This document shows positions 1-5,840 of a DNA stretch of 5,840 nucleotides, one piece after another. Source of the DNA: Accumulibacter sp. (lineage in GTDB: Bacteria; Pseudomonadota; Gammaproteobacteria; Burkholderiales; Rhodocyclaceae); contig JAISQQ010000226.1 in NCBI GenBank assembly GCA_031274075.1, positions 1 to 5,840 on the forward strand, given 5' to 3'. The position numbers and the translations under genes are program-made. A model generated the notes under the pieces. That model searched no databases and had not been told where the DNA came from. It saw only the letters and a list, made by a program, of their open reading frames with translations. Each line of letters opens with the position of its first letter. Position 1 is the stretch's first letter.

Positions 1-13
1 CCTTTGAATCGTG

Positions 14-65
14 CGGCGCCTTGCGCCGGGAAAAGGATCGGCGGGAGGCGCTGCGCTTTCCCGCC
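14..65. repeat. Two adjacent GC-rich hairpins
   Basis: Positions 14-19 (CGGCGC) pair perfectly with 23-28 (GCGCCG) around a 3-nt CTT loop. Positions 40-46 (GGCGGGA) pair with 59-65 (TCCCGCC) around a 12-nt loop. The first hairpin and its flank resemble the one at 5357-5371 (GGGCGC-TTC-GCGCCC): both are preceded by GCGG or GCGGG-type sequence and followed by GGAAA. This suggests a shared intergenic repeat family. The function is unknown. Confidence 0.4.
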
Positions 66-250
66 CTACGGAACCGTCGCTGTTTTCACGCACACCGGTC
101 GACTTTACGTTCATGGAGAGCGTGCGATGGCCCCACCTGTCCCCATCCCCTGCCCTCCGTCTTGTTGCCCCGTTTCATCGCCCGAACCATGGTAGGGGCA
201 TGGGCGCGTCGTCTCTTTGATCGCCGGGACCCGGTTCGTTATCCGAACTC

Positions 251-279
251 CTGGATCCCGGCTTGCGCCGAATGACGGG
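251..279 (-). repeat. Degenerate copy of the REP-like palindrome
   Basis: The plus strand reads CTGGATCCCGGCTTGCGCCG followed by AATGACGGG. This is the reverse complement, with a few substitutions and one missing G, of the palindromic unit found twice at 5411-5452 and 5495-5536 (core GTCATTCCGGCGAA, then GCCGGAATCCAG). Its orientation is opposite to those two copies. It lies 39 nt beyond the dctM stop codon, so it would be transcribed at the 3' end of that transcript if the transcript continues. Confidence 0.65.
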
Positions 280-317
280 AGGGAAATGGCCGCTGTCTAC
301 ACCCAAGCGCAAAACGC

Positions 318-1601
318 CTAGAACGCCCCGAACCACCTGCCGGGGATGGTGACCAGTTGCGGGAAAATCACCAGCAGCAGCAGGATGATGATGTGCGACG
401 CGAGGAACGGCAGCACGCCGGCGACGACCCGCGTCATATTGCTGCGCGTGGCTCCGGCGACGACGTTGAGCACCGTGCCGACTGGCGGCGTGATCAGTCC
501 GATCGATCCGCAGACGACGAAAATCACGCCGAAGTAGACTTCGTTGATCCCCGCCTGCTTCGCCACCGGCAGCAGCACCGGGGTGAGGATGAGGATGGTC
601 GGCGTCAGGTCCATGACGCAGCCGACGGCGAACAGGAGAACCACGATCGCCAGCAGCAGCAGCGTCCTGGAACCCATCAGCGGTTTCAGCAGGCTGACCA
701 CCTCGCCGGGCAGGTCGGCCAGCGCGATCAGCCAGGCGGCGACCATCGCGGCGGCGACGAGGAACATCACCACGCCGGTGCTGCGCGTGGCGGCGACCAG
801 CACCTCGAAAATCTGCGACGGCTTGAGTTCGCGGTAAATGACGATGGCCACGAAAAGCGAATATACCGCCGCCACCACGGCGGCCTCGGTCGGCGTGAAG
901 ATGCCGAAGCGCAGGCCGACGATGATGATCGCCGGCAGGAACAAGGCCCAGATGCCCTCTTTCAGCGCTGCCACGACGTCGCTCGCGCTCTGTTTCTCGC
1001 GCACGATCGTGTCGTCGCCGCGGCTGACCAGCCACCAGGCGAGCGCCAGTCCGGTCCCCATGAGCACGCCGGGAACGATGCCGGCGAGGAACAGCTTGGA
1101 GATCGAGACGCCGCCGGAAATGCCGAACAGGATGAAGGGGATGCTCGGCGGGATGATCGGGCCGATGATGCCGCCGGCGGCCACCAGCCCGCAGGCCTGG
1201 CCGTCCTTGTGCCCGGCGGCGACCATCATCGGCACCAGCAGCGCCGACAGCGCTGCGGCGTCGGCGACCGCCGAGCCGGACAGGCTGGCCAGCAGGCAGG
1301 CGGCGATGATGGTGACGTAGCCCAGGCCGCCGCGGAAGTGCCCGACCAGGGCCATGGCCACGCGCACGATGCGCTTGGAAAGACCGCCGACGTTCATCAC
1401 CTCGCCGGCGAGCAGGAAGAAAGGCACCGCCATCAGCGTGAAGGAGGTCGTGCCGTTGATCAGGTTCTGCGCGATGATCTGCGAGTCGACGATGTCGAGC
1501 TGGAACATCAGCGCCACGGCGGCCAGCAGGATGGCGAAGGAAATCGGCATGCCGATGAACATGCCGAAGGCGAGCGATCCGAGGAATACGAATAGTGTCA
1601 T
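318..1601 (-). CDS. dctM: TRAP transporter large permease subunit (DctM)
   Basis: This is the 427-residue large membrane subunit of a tripartite ATP-independent periplasmic (TRAP) transporter, which couples an ion gradient to uptake of organic acids or related anions delivered by a binding protein. The protein is hydrophobic almost throughout, as expected for a DctM of about 11-13 membrane segments, and its length is normal. Family landmarks are visible: GMPISF (17-22), FFLLAGEVMN (61-70), LASLSGSAVAD (104-114), GPIIPPSI (147-154), GIFTPTEAAVVAAVYSL (233-249), DLTPTILILTPVLLPVA (331-347) and LITPPVGTVLNVV (369-381). The two PP-containing loops match the pseudo-symmetric substrate and sodium site regions known in this family. 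The frame stays open upstream into dctQ, but the ATG at 1601 is chosen because AGGGAGAAGG lies just before it (1606-1615) and the protein then begins like other DctMs. It starts 14 nt after dctQ ends, so the two are probably co-translated. The substrate cannot be told from the sequence. Confidence 0.96.
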   Translation of the reverse strand: MTLFVFLGSLAFGMFIGMPISFAILLAAVALMFQLDIVDSQIIAQNLINGTTSFTLMAVPFFLLAGEVMNVGGLSKRIVRVAMALVGHFRGGLGYVTIIAACLLASLSGSAVADAAALSALLVPMMVAAGHKDGQACGLVAAGGIIGPIIPPSIPFILFGISGGVSISKLFLAGIVPGVLMGTGLALAWWLVSRGDDTIVREKQSASDVVAALKEGIWALFLPAIIIVGLRFGIFTPTEAAVVAAVYSLFVAIVIYRELKPSQIFEVLVAATRSTGVVMFLVAAAMVAAWLIALADLPGEVVSLLKPLMGSRTLLLLAIVVLLFAVGCVMDLTPTILILTPVLLPVAKQAGINEVYFGVIFVVCGSIGLITPPVGTVLNVVAGATRSNMTRVVAGVLPFLASHIIILLLLVIFPQLVTIPGRWFGAF

Positions 1602-1605
1602 GATG

Positions 1606-1615
1606 CCTTCTCCCT
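1606..1615 (-). promoter_or_regulatory. Ribosome binding site fixing the dctM start
   Basis: On the minus strand the 14-nt dctQ-dctM spacer reads AGGGAGAAGGCATC before the ATG at 1601. AGGGAG sits 8 nt from the start codon. This purine-rich site supports the internal ATG as the true start, although the reading frame is open for a further 400 nt upstream. Confidence 0.75.
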
Positions 1616-2152
1616 TCAATCCAGTTTGTTGTCGTGCGCGGCGACCTCGGCCAGCGCCTCTTTCGCCTCGGAGGACGTAGTGTCGATGATCCTGCCGGTG
1701 ACCACGGCGTAGAGATCGCCCAGCAGGATGAGGATGGCGACGACGCTGAAGACGATGCCGACGCCGTAGAGCGCTCCCGTCGAGATGCCCGAGGCCGGCG
1801 CCATGTTGCCCAGGTTGATCTTCGTCTGCAGCCAACTGCCTTGCAGGAACATGAGCATGATGGCGATCATCAGCAGGTTGGCGATCGCCAGGAAAAAGCG
1901 CTGCGCGACGGGCGGAAACATCTTCAGCACGGAGTCGAAGCCCAGGTGCCCGTGATTGCGCAGCGCGATCAGTCCCGCCGTGTAGGTCATCCAGGTCAGG
2001 CACCACGAGGACACTTCCTCCGAGATGGAGATGCCGCTGTTGAAGAGATAACGCAAGACGACGTTACCGAACACCAGCACGATCATCACCGCCAGGCAAC
2101 TGGCGGCGAACAGCTTCAGCAGATAGAACAGTCCATCGATTATCTTTTGCAC
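1616..2152 (-). CDS. dctQ: TRAP transporter small permease subunit (DctQ)
   Basis: This is the 178-residue small membrane subunit of the same TRAP transporter. It forms a complex with DctM in the inner membrane. Four hydrophobic segments are visible at about residues 9-32, 48-65, 84-105 and 126-150, the standard DctQ topology. The typical motif NVVLRYLFNSG followed by SEEVSSW (residues 30-50) covers the end of helix 1 and the start of helix 2, and HGHLGFDSVL (67-76) follows helix 2. The start codon is GTG at 2150-2152, chosen because a strong GGAGG (2159-2163) lies 6 nt upstream and the membrane topology is complete from there. The C-terminal tail (about 153-178) is charged and Ala/Glu-rich. 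The gene is first in a dctQM pair, with no dctP beside it, and is preceded by a 569-nt spacer in which its promoter should lie. Confidence 0.94.
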   Translation of the reverse strand: MQKIIDGLFYLLKLFAASCLAVMIVLVFGNVVLRYLFNSGISISEEVSSWCLTWMTYTAGLIALRNHGHLGFDSVLKMFPPVAQRFFLAIANLLMIAIMLMFLQGSWLQTKINLGNMAPASGISTGALYGVGIVFSVVAILILLGDLYAVVTGRIIDTTSSEAKEALAEVAAHDNKLD

Positions 2153-2205
2153 GCTCTTCCTCCCTCAAATTCAATTGTTTTACTCAAGAACCCGGATGCT
2201 CCGAA

Positions 2206-2221
2206 GGCGGGTATTCCCGCC
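2206..2221. repeat. Perfect hairpin upstream of dctQ
   Basis: GGCGGG (2206-2211) and CCCGCC (2216-2221) pair perfectly around a 4-nt TATT loop. It lies 54 nt upstream of the dctQ start. It may be a leader structure, an operator or a remnant of a palindromic repeat. No T-run follows it on the minus strand, so it is not an obvious terminator. Confidence 0.4.
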
Positions 2222-2320
2222 CGTCCATCGGCAGCGAGGCACGCCGACGGCATTCGTTCATTCACGACCCTTCGCGCAAACCCGCCCATCCCGGCCAGGG
2301 CCGTTCCCGGCGCATTACTT

Positions 2321-2343
2321 GGTGAATCCACTCGGTGAATCCA
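2321..2343. repeat. Short tandem direct repeat GGTGAATCCA
   Basis: GGTGAATCCA occurs at 2321-2330 and again at 2334-2343, a 13-nt period. It lies about 170-190 nt upstream of the dctQ start. Two direct half-sites about a helical turn apart could be a regulator site or a local duplication; the sequence alone does not decide. Confidence 0.35.
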
Positions 2344-2449
2344 TTTTCCGCCGGATTGTATATCGCCTCCGCGAAGCTGTTCCAGAACTTCAGGCGGCGT
2401 CCGGCGACGGGGCCCGGAGGGAGCGCGGGTATCTTACCCAAGCCCATCA

Positions 2450-2479
2450 TGAAAGCCTCTTTCTGAAGTGAAAGCCTCT
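2450..2479. repeat. Short direct repeat TGAAAGCCTCT
   Basis: TGAAAGCCTCT is present at 2450-2460 and 2469-2479, a 19-nt period. It sits next to the large inverted repeat that starts at 2493. It is probably a local duplication. Confidence 0.4.
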
Positions 2480-2492
2480 CTCCGGGCCACCT

Positions 2493-2577
2493 CTGGGAGC
2501 GCGGGGCACCAGCCCCGCAACAACGGCGGCAGTGTCATGGCGCGGGTAAAAGCGGGGCTGGTGCCCCGCGCTCCCAG
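2493..2577. repeat. Large inverted repeat with perfect 26-bp arms
   Basis: The left arm (2493-2518) begins CTGGGAGCGCGGGG and ends CAGCCCCGC. The right arm (2552-2577) is its exact reverse complement. The loop is 33 nt (2519-2551). Each arm also contains its own hairpin, GCGGGGC-ACCA-GCCCCGC, so the locus can form either one long cruciform or two small hairpins. This architecture is that of paired, inverted REP units (a BIME-like element). It lies between the convergent-free 3' end of the aldehyde dehydrogenase gene and dctQ. A transcript crossing it would carry a very stable stem-loop, so it could limit read-through or protect the upstream mRNA. No transposase is present. Confidence 0.85.
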
Positions 2578-2658
2578 GGAAGATCACAGCTTCTCAGGCT
2601 CCGCCGCGAAACCGCGCTCGCCATTCCGATGACCATGAAAGGCGTGCCCAAGACACCC

Positions 2659-2689
2659 CCTGCCGGAGAGCGCGCCGGGATTCGGCAGG
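2659..2689 (-). other. Stem-loop after the aldehyde dehydrogenase gene
   Basis: CCTGCCG (2659-2665) pairs with CGGCAGG (2683-2689) around a 17-nt loop, 32 nt after the stop codon at 2722 in transcription order. No T-run follows on the minus strand, so if it ends transcription it is not a classical intrinsic terminator. It could instead stabilise the 3' end of the transcript. Confidence 0.3.
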
Positions 2690-2721
2690 AGGAGGCCATC
2701 CGGATGAGACCACGGTCCGGA

Positions 2722-4215
2722 TCAGTACTTGGAAAACTGGACCTTCTCCAGTTCCGGATCGTAGAACTCGCCGAACAGTTCCTCGTCGGTCGGCCAGTCG
2801 GGCTTGTCGTACTCGCGGGACACCCAGGTGACGTTCATGTAGTGGTGCAGGTGGATGTTCTCGCTGGTGGCGTTGCCGCCCCAGGTGCCGCAGCCGATCG
2901 ACGAGGTCATCGGCATGCCGTTGTTCATGCTGCCGGCGTTGGCCTTGGATTGCGGCTGGCGCACCATGATGCGGCCGACGCGGGCGACCATCGCCAGGCG
3001 GTGGATATGGTCCTCGTCGAACGAGAAGATGCCGACCGAGTGGCCGATGCCGCCGACCTGGTGGATGGCCATGATGGTGTCGATGGCGTTCTGGAATTCG
3101 CCCGAGTATTTATGCACGGCGAGTACGGTGGACAGCTTCTCGCGGCACCAGACGCCTCGCGGCGAGGTGTCGAAGATGCCGGTGCCGTGCGAGGCGATGA
3201 GGTACTTGCGATCTTCCGGAATCGTGAAACCGGCGTGCCTGGCCATGTCCTGCGCGGACAGCGCGACGGTGTCGGCGTGGCGGTGGCACTCGTCGTCCCA
3301 CATCGCCTTGCGCATCGCTTCCTGCTCGGCCGGCGACATCATGTAGCCGCCGACGGCGACCATTTCCTTGAGCGCGTCTTCCCAGAGACTGTCGTGGATG
3401 ACGATGTTGCCGTCCGCCGAGCAGCCCGAGCCGAAGTCCGAGGTCTTCGAGCGCATGGTGTTGAAGGCGGCCTTGTTGAGCTCCGGTTTGGCGGTTTCGT
3501 CCCAGATCATGGTGGCGTTGCCGGCGCCGACCGCGTAGGCCGGGGTGCCCGACATGTAGGCGCGGCGCACCACGCCTTGCCCGCCGGTGGCGATGACCAG
3601 GTCGCACTTGCTCATCAGGGCTTCGGAGATGCCTTTGTTGATCTTGGCCTTGTAGCCGAGGATCTGCATCAGGTCCTCCGGCGCGCCGACGCGCTTGAGG
3701 CCCTCGCGCATCAGTTCGATGGTCTTGCGGCTGGTCTTCAGGGTGCGCGGATGCGGCGAGAAGACGATCGCGTTGCGCGCCTTGATGGCGTAGATGGAAT
3801 TCCCCGCCGGCGTCAGGTCGGGGTTGGTCGCCGGGATCACGCAGGCGATGACGCCGACGGGCTTGGCGTACTTGACCAGGCGCTTCTCGGGAATTTCCTC
3901 GATGACGCCCACCGACTTCTCGCGCAGGCAGTCGCGCAGGATGCCGCGAATCTTGAAACGCTTGGCTTCGCGGCTGACCGGGTCGCCGAAGGCGCTTTCC
4001 GCGATGCCCATCTCGACCAGTTCGTGGAAGGTCTTGGAATTGGCGACGATCTGCGCCACCGAACGGATGGTGCGGTCGATCGCTTCCTGGCTCCAGCTTT
4101 CAAATTCCCGTTGCGCCTTGTCGGCGCGCGCAAACGCCTGCTCGACCTCGTCGATCTGCTCTGGGTTGAGCTTCAATTCGGCGTAGCGTTCCGGCATGTC
4201 GTTCTGTCTACTCAT
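2722..4215 (-). CDS. CoA-acylating aldehyde dehydrogenase (sulfoacetaldehyde dehydrogenase-like)
   Basis: This 497-residue cytoplasmic enzyme belongs to the CoA-acylating branch of the aldehyde dehydrogenase superfamily, which converts an aldehyde, CoA and NAD(P)+ to an acyl-CoA. The N-terminal helical part (about 15-110) is followed by a Rossmann-type region with IPATNPDLTPAGNSIYAIKA (127-146), where IPATNP is typical of acylating members. ATGGQGVV (209-216), VGAGNATMIWDE (229-240), the likely catalytic Cys265 in FGSGCSADGN, then IFSFDEDHIHRLA (396-408) and GCGTWGGNATSENI (441-454) follow. The last motif strongly recalls sulfoacetaldehyde dehydrogenase (acylating) and bacterial acetaldehyde/propanal acylating enzymes. 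No C-terminal alcohol dehydrogenase domain (as in AdhE) and no obvious microcompartment-targeting peptide is seen. The ATG at 4215 is preceded by AAGGGG at 7 nt. No sulfonate gene is nearby, so a non-sulfonated aldehyde is at least as likely. It follows the lyase gene by 123 nt on the same strand. Confidence 0.9.
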   Translation of the reverse strand: MSRQNDMPERYAELKLNPEQIDEVEQAFARADKAQREFESWSQEAIDRTIRSVAQIVANSKTFHELVEMGIAESAFGDPVSREAKRFKIRGILRDCLREKSVGVIEEIPEKRLVKYAKPVGVIACVIPATNPDLTPAGNSIYAIKARNAIVFSPHPRTLKTSRKTIELMREGLKRVGAPEDLMQILGYKAKINKGISEALMSKCDLVIATGGQGVVRRAYMSGTPAYAVGAGNATMIWDETAKPELNKAAFNTMRSKTSDFGSGCSADGNIVIHDSLWEDALKEMVAVGGYMMSPAEQEAMRKAMWDDECHRHADTVALSAQDMARHAGFTIPEDRKYLIASHGTGIFDTSPRGVWCREKLSTVLAVHKYSGEFQNAIDTIMAIHQVGGIGHSVGIFSFDEDHIHRLAMVARVGRIMVRQPQSKANAGSMNNGMPMTSSIGCGTWGGNATSENIHLHHYMNVTWVSREYDKPDWPTDEELFGEFYDPELEKVQFSKY

Positions 4216-4254
4216 TTCATTTCCCCTTACAAAAAAATCGATTCATTCGTCATT

Positions 4255-4292
4255 GCGGGAAAACGGCCTTCCGGCCTTTGTCTTTTCCCCGC
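4255..4292. repeat. Imperfect two-level stem-loop
   Basis: The outer stem pairs GCGGGAAAA (4255-4263) with TTTTCCCCGC (4283-4292), with one bulged base. The inner stem pairs GGCC (4265-4268) with GGCC (4273-4276) around TTCC. The sequence just before it (CGTCATT, 4248-4254) matches the left flank of the REP-like units at 5411-5536, so it may be a diverged relative. On the minus strand the T-run lies about 17 nt beyond the stem, too far for a normal intrinsic terminator. Confidence 0.45.
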
Positions 4293-4296
4293 CCAT

Positions 4297-4327
4297 GCCG
4301 TGAAAACGGGCAACATGATTTCACGGC
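4297..4327 (-). other. Perfect 9-bp stem-loop just after the lyase stop codon
   Basis: GCCGTGAAA (4297-4305) and TTTCACGGC (4319-4327) are exact reverse complements around a 13-nt loop. The structure begins 11 nt after the lyase stop codon in transcription order. There is no following T-run. It could be a 3' stabilising structure or part of a factor-dependent termination region. Confidence 0.5.
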
Positions 4328-4338
4328 GCTCGTCCCCC

Positions 4339-5295
4339 TCATTTATTGTCCTGACCCTGTGCCTTTTCCTTCACCAGATCGGCGCAGCGCCCCGCCTTGA
4401 GCACGGCGCTGGCCGCCGCATGGCCGACGAATCCGGCGGCGAGGCGCGCCGTATCCATGGCCTTGAGCAGGTCGATGCCGGTGTCGATGCCCATCTCGTG
4501 CAGCATGTGGATCACGTCTTCCGAGGCGACGTTGCCCGACGCGCCCGGCGCGAACGGACAGCCGCCGAGACCGGCGAACGCGCCATCGAAAGCGCGGACG
4601 CCGGCCTGGATGGCCATGACGATGTTGGCCAGCGCCATGTCGCGCGTGTTGTGGAAATGCATCACCCAGCGCACTTGCGGGAATTTCCCGATCATGTGCG
4701 TGCCCAGTTCGTAGACCTGGCGCGGGTTGGCCATGCCGGTCGTGTCCGACAGCGACAGCTCGGTGACGCCGAGCTTGACGAAGCTGTCCACGACGTTCTC
4801 CACCTGCCGGATCGGCACGCGCCCCTGGAACGGGCAGCCGAACGAGGTCGAGATCGCGCCCGAGAGCGTCATTTTGTTTTTGGCGGCGAACTCGACGCAA
4901 TCGGCGAAGCCTTCCACCATCTTCACCGGCGAACTGTTGAAGTTGGCCAGGCAGTGCGCCTCGCTGGCCGACACGGTCAGCTTGGCCTTGGAGAGGCCCG
5001 CGTCGAAGGCGCGCTGTACGCCCTTGAGGTTCGGCACCAGCACGCGGTATTCGACGCCGTCCACCTTGTTCATCGCGCGGCACAGCGCGTCGGTGTCGGC
5101 CATTTGCGGCACCGCCTTGGGATGCACGAAAGCGCCGACCTCGACGATCTTCACCCCGGAGGCGACCACCGCGTCGAGCAATCGCAGCTTCTGCTCGACG
5201 CTCGGAATCGTCTTCTCGTTCTGGAGACCGTCGCGCAAACCGACTTCGCACAAAGTGACCTGGGCCGGCCAGGCCATCGGAAGAGGAGAACTCAT
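4339..5295 (-). CDS. HMG-CoA lyase-family enzyme
   Basis: This 318-residue TIM-barrel lyase resembles 3-hydroxy-3-methylglutaryl-CoA lyase, which cleaves its substrate to acetyl-CoA and acetoacetate with a divalent metal. The length is normal for bacterial members. Visible landmarks are EVGLRDGLQNE (17-27, with Arg21 and Asp22), Glu52 in VEVGAFVHPK, VPNLKG (87-92), SLSDTTGMANP (181-191), the metal-binding HFHNT (His213, His215), and GLGGCPFAPGASGN (242-255) with the catalytic-loop Cys246, Asn255 and Glu259. All match the residues known to be essential in human HMG-CoA lyase at a constant offset of 20. Where human enzyme has HCHDT this one has HFHNT. The exact substrate is uncertain: HMG-CoA in leucine or terpenoid breakdown is the default, but citramalyl-CoA or another 3-hydroxy-3-methylacyl-CoA is possible. 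The ATG at 5295 has AAAGGA 9 nt upstream. It is cytoplasmic, and the aldehyde dehydrogenase gene follows. Confidence 0.92.
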   Translation of the reverse strand: MSSPLPMAWPAQVTLCEVGLRDGLQNEKTIPSVEQKLRLLDAVVASGVKIVEVGAFVHPKAVPQMADTDALCRAMNKVDGVEYRVLVPNLKGVQRAFDAGLSKAKLTVSASEAHCLANFNSSPVKMVEGFADCVEFAAKNKMTLSGAISTSFGCPFQGRVPIRQVENVVDSFVKLGVTELSLSDTTGMANPRQVYELGTHMIGKFPQVRWVMHFHNTRDMALANIVMAIQAGVRAFDGAFAGLGGCPFAPGASGNVASEDVIHMLHEMGIDTGIDLLKAMDTARLAAGFVGHAAASAVLKAGRCADLVKEKAQGQDNK

Positions 5296-5316
5296 GTCAT
5301 TTCATCCTTTCATATC

Positions 5317-5346
5317 AGAGGACAGAGGACTGAAGACAGAGGACAG
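5317..5346. repeat. Purine-rich direct repeat (AGAGGACAG units)
   Basis: The plus strand contains AGAGGACAGAGGACTGAAG followed by ACAGAGGACAG: the word AGAGGAC occurs three times and CAGAGGACAG-like units recur with an intervening TGAAGA. It lies just upstream of the lyase ribosome binding site. The stretch at 5381-5410 has related words on the opposite strand (GTCTTTTGTCTTCTGG), so the two may be arms of an imperfect inverted element around the 5357-5371 hairpin. Confidence 0.6.
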
Positions 5347-5356
5347 TAATATTTGC

Positions 5357-5371
5357 GGGCGCTTCGCGCCC
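5357..5371. repeat. GC hairpin GGGCGC-TTC-GCGCCC
   Basis: A perfect 6-bp stem closes a 3-nt TTC loop. It is flanked by GC on the left and GGAAA on the right, as in the hairpin at 14-28. It sits between the purine-rich repeat and its possible inverted counterpart. Confidence 0.5.
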
Positions 5372-5410
5372 GGAAACTGGACGTCTGCCGTTTTCCGTCT
5401 TTTGTCTTCT

Positions 5411-5452
5411 GGAACCACAGATTCCGTCATTCCGGCGAAGGCCGGAATCCAG
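5411..5452 (+). repeat. REP-like palindromic unit, copy 1
   Basis: This 42-nt unit begins GGAACCACA and continues with the palindromic core GTCATTCCGGCGAAG then GCCGGAATCCAG. It matches copy 2 at 39 of 42 positions. The core pairs ATTCCGGC with GCCGGAAT. Such extragenic palindromes are widespread in beta-proteobacteria and resemble the small dispersed repeats known from Neisseria (ATTCC...GGAAT type). Read on the minus strand, such units give the false peptide WIPAFAGMTE. Confidence 0.85.
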
Positions 5453-5460
5453 AACGATCG

Positions 5461-5484
5461 TTGGGTTGCGCTTCGCTTACCCAA
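5461..5484. repeat. TTGGGT/ACCCAA hairpin between the two REP-like units
   Basis: TTGGGT (5461-5466) pairs with ACCCAA (5479-5484), and inside it GCG (5468-5470) pairs with CGC (5474-5476) around a CTT loop. It occupies most of the spacer between copies 1 and 2. It appears to be a different palindromic family from its neighbours. Confidence 0.55.
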
Positions 5485-5494
5485 GCCACAACCT

Positions 5495-5536
5495 GGAACC
5501 ACAAACTCCGTCATTCCGGCGAAAGCCGGAATCCAG
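5495..5536 (+). repeat. REP-like palindromic unit, copy 2
   Basis: This is a direct copy of the unit at 5411-5452, offset by 84 nt and differing at three positions (G/A, T/C and G/A). It includes the same GGAACCACA lead-in, so the repeated unit is longer than the palindrome itself. It is followed by GG, a run of eight T and a run of five C. Confidence 0.85.
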
Positions 5537-5563
5537 GGTTTTTTTCCCCCGCCATGAAAGACG

Positions 5564-5591
5564 CCGGACTCCGGCTTTTGCCGGAACGACG
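5564..5591 (-). repeat. REP-like palindromic unit, copy 3, inverted and degenerate
   Basis: The plus strand reads CCGGACTCCGGCTTTTGCCG followed by GAACGACG. This is the reverse complement of the REP-like core with a few transitions. It faces copy 2 across a 27-nt spacer, so copies 2 and 3 form an imperfect inverted pair. It lies 62 nt beyond the stop codon of the dehydrogenase-like gene at 5653. Confidence 0.7.
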
Positions 5592-5652
5592 CTTGTTGTA
5601 TCGACGTATCGCGCATTATTCCATCGCCTTATCGGTCAAGTGCTTTCCGGCC

Positions 5653-5840
5653 TCAATATGCGATCCTGGCGACCGCGCGCAATTCTTCCGGCGTGGCGCT
5701 GCCGAAACCGAAGAACTCCAAGTAGGCGGGGATCATCTCGAACAGCATGTCGGTCCCGATCTGATAGCCGCAGCCGCGCGCGATGGCGGCTTCGAGTATC
5801 GGCGTGATTTCCCGCTTCATCACCACCTCGCCGACGAAGG
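5653..5840 (-). CDS. Shikimate/quinate dehydrogenase-like protein, C-terminal part (cut by window edge)
   Basis: Only the last 61 codons are in the window; the 5' part lies beyond position 5840. The visible peptide contains FVGEVVMKREITPILEAA, then ARGCGYQIGTDMLFEMIPAY and LEFFGFGSATPEEL, ending in VARIAY. This matches the end of the NAD(P)-binding domain and the C-terminal helix of the AroE/YdiB family: a VVM-x-ITP-L-xxA segment, a G-C turn, then the GxxML helix that returns to the substrate site. Family members reduce 3-dehydroshikimate or oxidise quinate/shikimate. In E. coli AroE the GLGMLVAQ segment supplies a substrate-contacting Gln, whereas here the aligned residue is Met (GTDMLFEM). 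A biosynthetic aroE is therefore less certain than a catabolic or otherwise diverged paralogue. It is upstream of the lyase gene on the same strand, 357 nt away. Confidence 0.75.
   Translation of the reverse strand, partial: FVGEVVMKREITPILEAAIARGCGYQIGTDMLFEMIPAYLEFFGFGSATPEELRAVARIAY

Larger units (their letters stand above)
1..317. other. Gene-free region downstream of dctM
   Basis: No convincing coding sequence is seen here. The short open frames on the plus strand overlap one another, have Pro/Arg-rich compositions unlike a folded protein and show no family motif. The region holds two GC-rich hairpins near its left end (14-28 and 40-65) and a degenerate palindromic repeat at 251-279. 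It lies downstream of the dctM stop codon. No hairpin followed by a T-run is visible on the minus strand just after dctM, so a classical intrinsic terminator is not evident. Confidence 0.6.
2153..2721. other. 569-nt intergenic region between the aldehyde dehydrogenase gene and dctQ
   Basis: No convincing gene is seen. From left to right it holds the dctQ ribosome binding site (2159-2163), an AT-richer stretch at 2165-2190 that could contain the dctQ promoter (no clear -35/-10 pair found), a GGCGGG-TATT-CCCGCC hairpin (2206-2221), and a 10-bp tandem repeat GGTGAATCCA (2321-2330 and 2334-2343). It also holds a short TGAAAGCCTCT direct repeat (2450-2460 and 2469-2479), the long perfect inverted repeat at 2493-2577 and a stem-loop at 2659-2689. 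A 62-codon minus-strand frame (2262-2450) has an upstream GAGG but no recognisable similarity, so it is not called. Confidence 0.65.
4216..4338. other. 123-nt spacer between lyase and dehydrogenase genes
   Basis: This spacer carries two stem-loops (4297-4327 and 4255-4292), a run of seven T on the minus strand (4231-4237) and the dehydrogenase ribosome binding site AAGGGG (4223-4228). The order in the transcript is lyase stop, first stem-loop, second stem-loop, T-run, ribosome binding site, ATG. This looks like more than a simple operon gap: partial termination, mRNA processing or differential stability between the two genes is possible. Confidence 0.55.
5296..5652. other. 357-nt repeat-rich intergenic region upstream of the lyase gene
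   Basis: No gene is called. The region holds the lyase ribosome binding site (5305-5310), a purine-rich direct repeat (5317-5346), a GC hairpin (5357-5371), a pyrimidine-rich stretch (5381-5410) resembling the inverted counterpart of that direct repeat, two near-identical 42-nt REP-like units (5411-5452 and 5495-5536), a TTGGGT/ACCCAA hairpin between them and an inverted degenerate third unit (5564-5591). A promoter for the lyase gene should lie near 5310-5360 on the minus strand, but no convincing -35/-10 pair was found. Confidence 0.7.

Overview
The window is GC-rich with strong G/C third-position bias. All five recognisable genes lie on the minus strand, so transcription runs from high to low coordinates. 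The protein types and the intergenic palindromes look most like a beta-proteobacterium, perhaps of the Rhodocyclales type. That placement is an impression from sequence style, not a database result.

In transcription order the layout is as follows. (1) 5653-5840 holds the last 61 codons of a shikimate/quinate dehydrogenase-like protein that is cut by the window edge. (2) 5296-5652 is a gene-free spacer packed with palindromic repeats. (3) 4339-5295 encodes a complete HMG-CoA lyase-family enzyme with all expected catalytic residues. (4) 4216-4338 is a 123-nt spacer with two stem-loops. (5) 2722-4215 encodes a CoA-acylating aldehyde dehydrogenase resembling sulfoacetaldehyde dehydrogenases. (6) 2153-2721 is a 569-nt spacer containing a perfect 26-bp inverted repeat. 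(7) 1616-2152 and 318-1601 encode the small (DctQ) and large (DctM) membrane subunits of a TRAP transporter, 14 nt apart. (8) 1-317 is gene-free and carries another degenerate repeat copy.

The gene set looks catabolic. A TRAP permease would import an organic acid or a related anion. A lyase of the HMG-CoA type would cleave a 3-hydroxyacyl-CoA to acetyl-CoA plus a carbonyl fragment. An acylating aldehyde dehydrogenase would turn an aldehyde into an acyl-CoA. That these act in one pathway is inferred from same-strand adjacency only; the substrate cannot be read from the sequence. No TRAP solute-binding protein (DctP) is visible.

No CRISPR array, tRNA, rRNA, transposase or phage gene was found. 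The non-coding part is unusually rich in short palindromes of at least three kinds. The longest open frames on the plus strand are antisense shadows of the real genes. I see no clear sign of a wholly new system. The best leads are the lyase/acylating dehydrogenase pairing, the orphan DctQM pair, the dehydrogenase C-terminus with an apparent loss of a conserved Gln, and the repeat nests.
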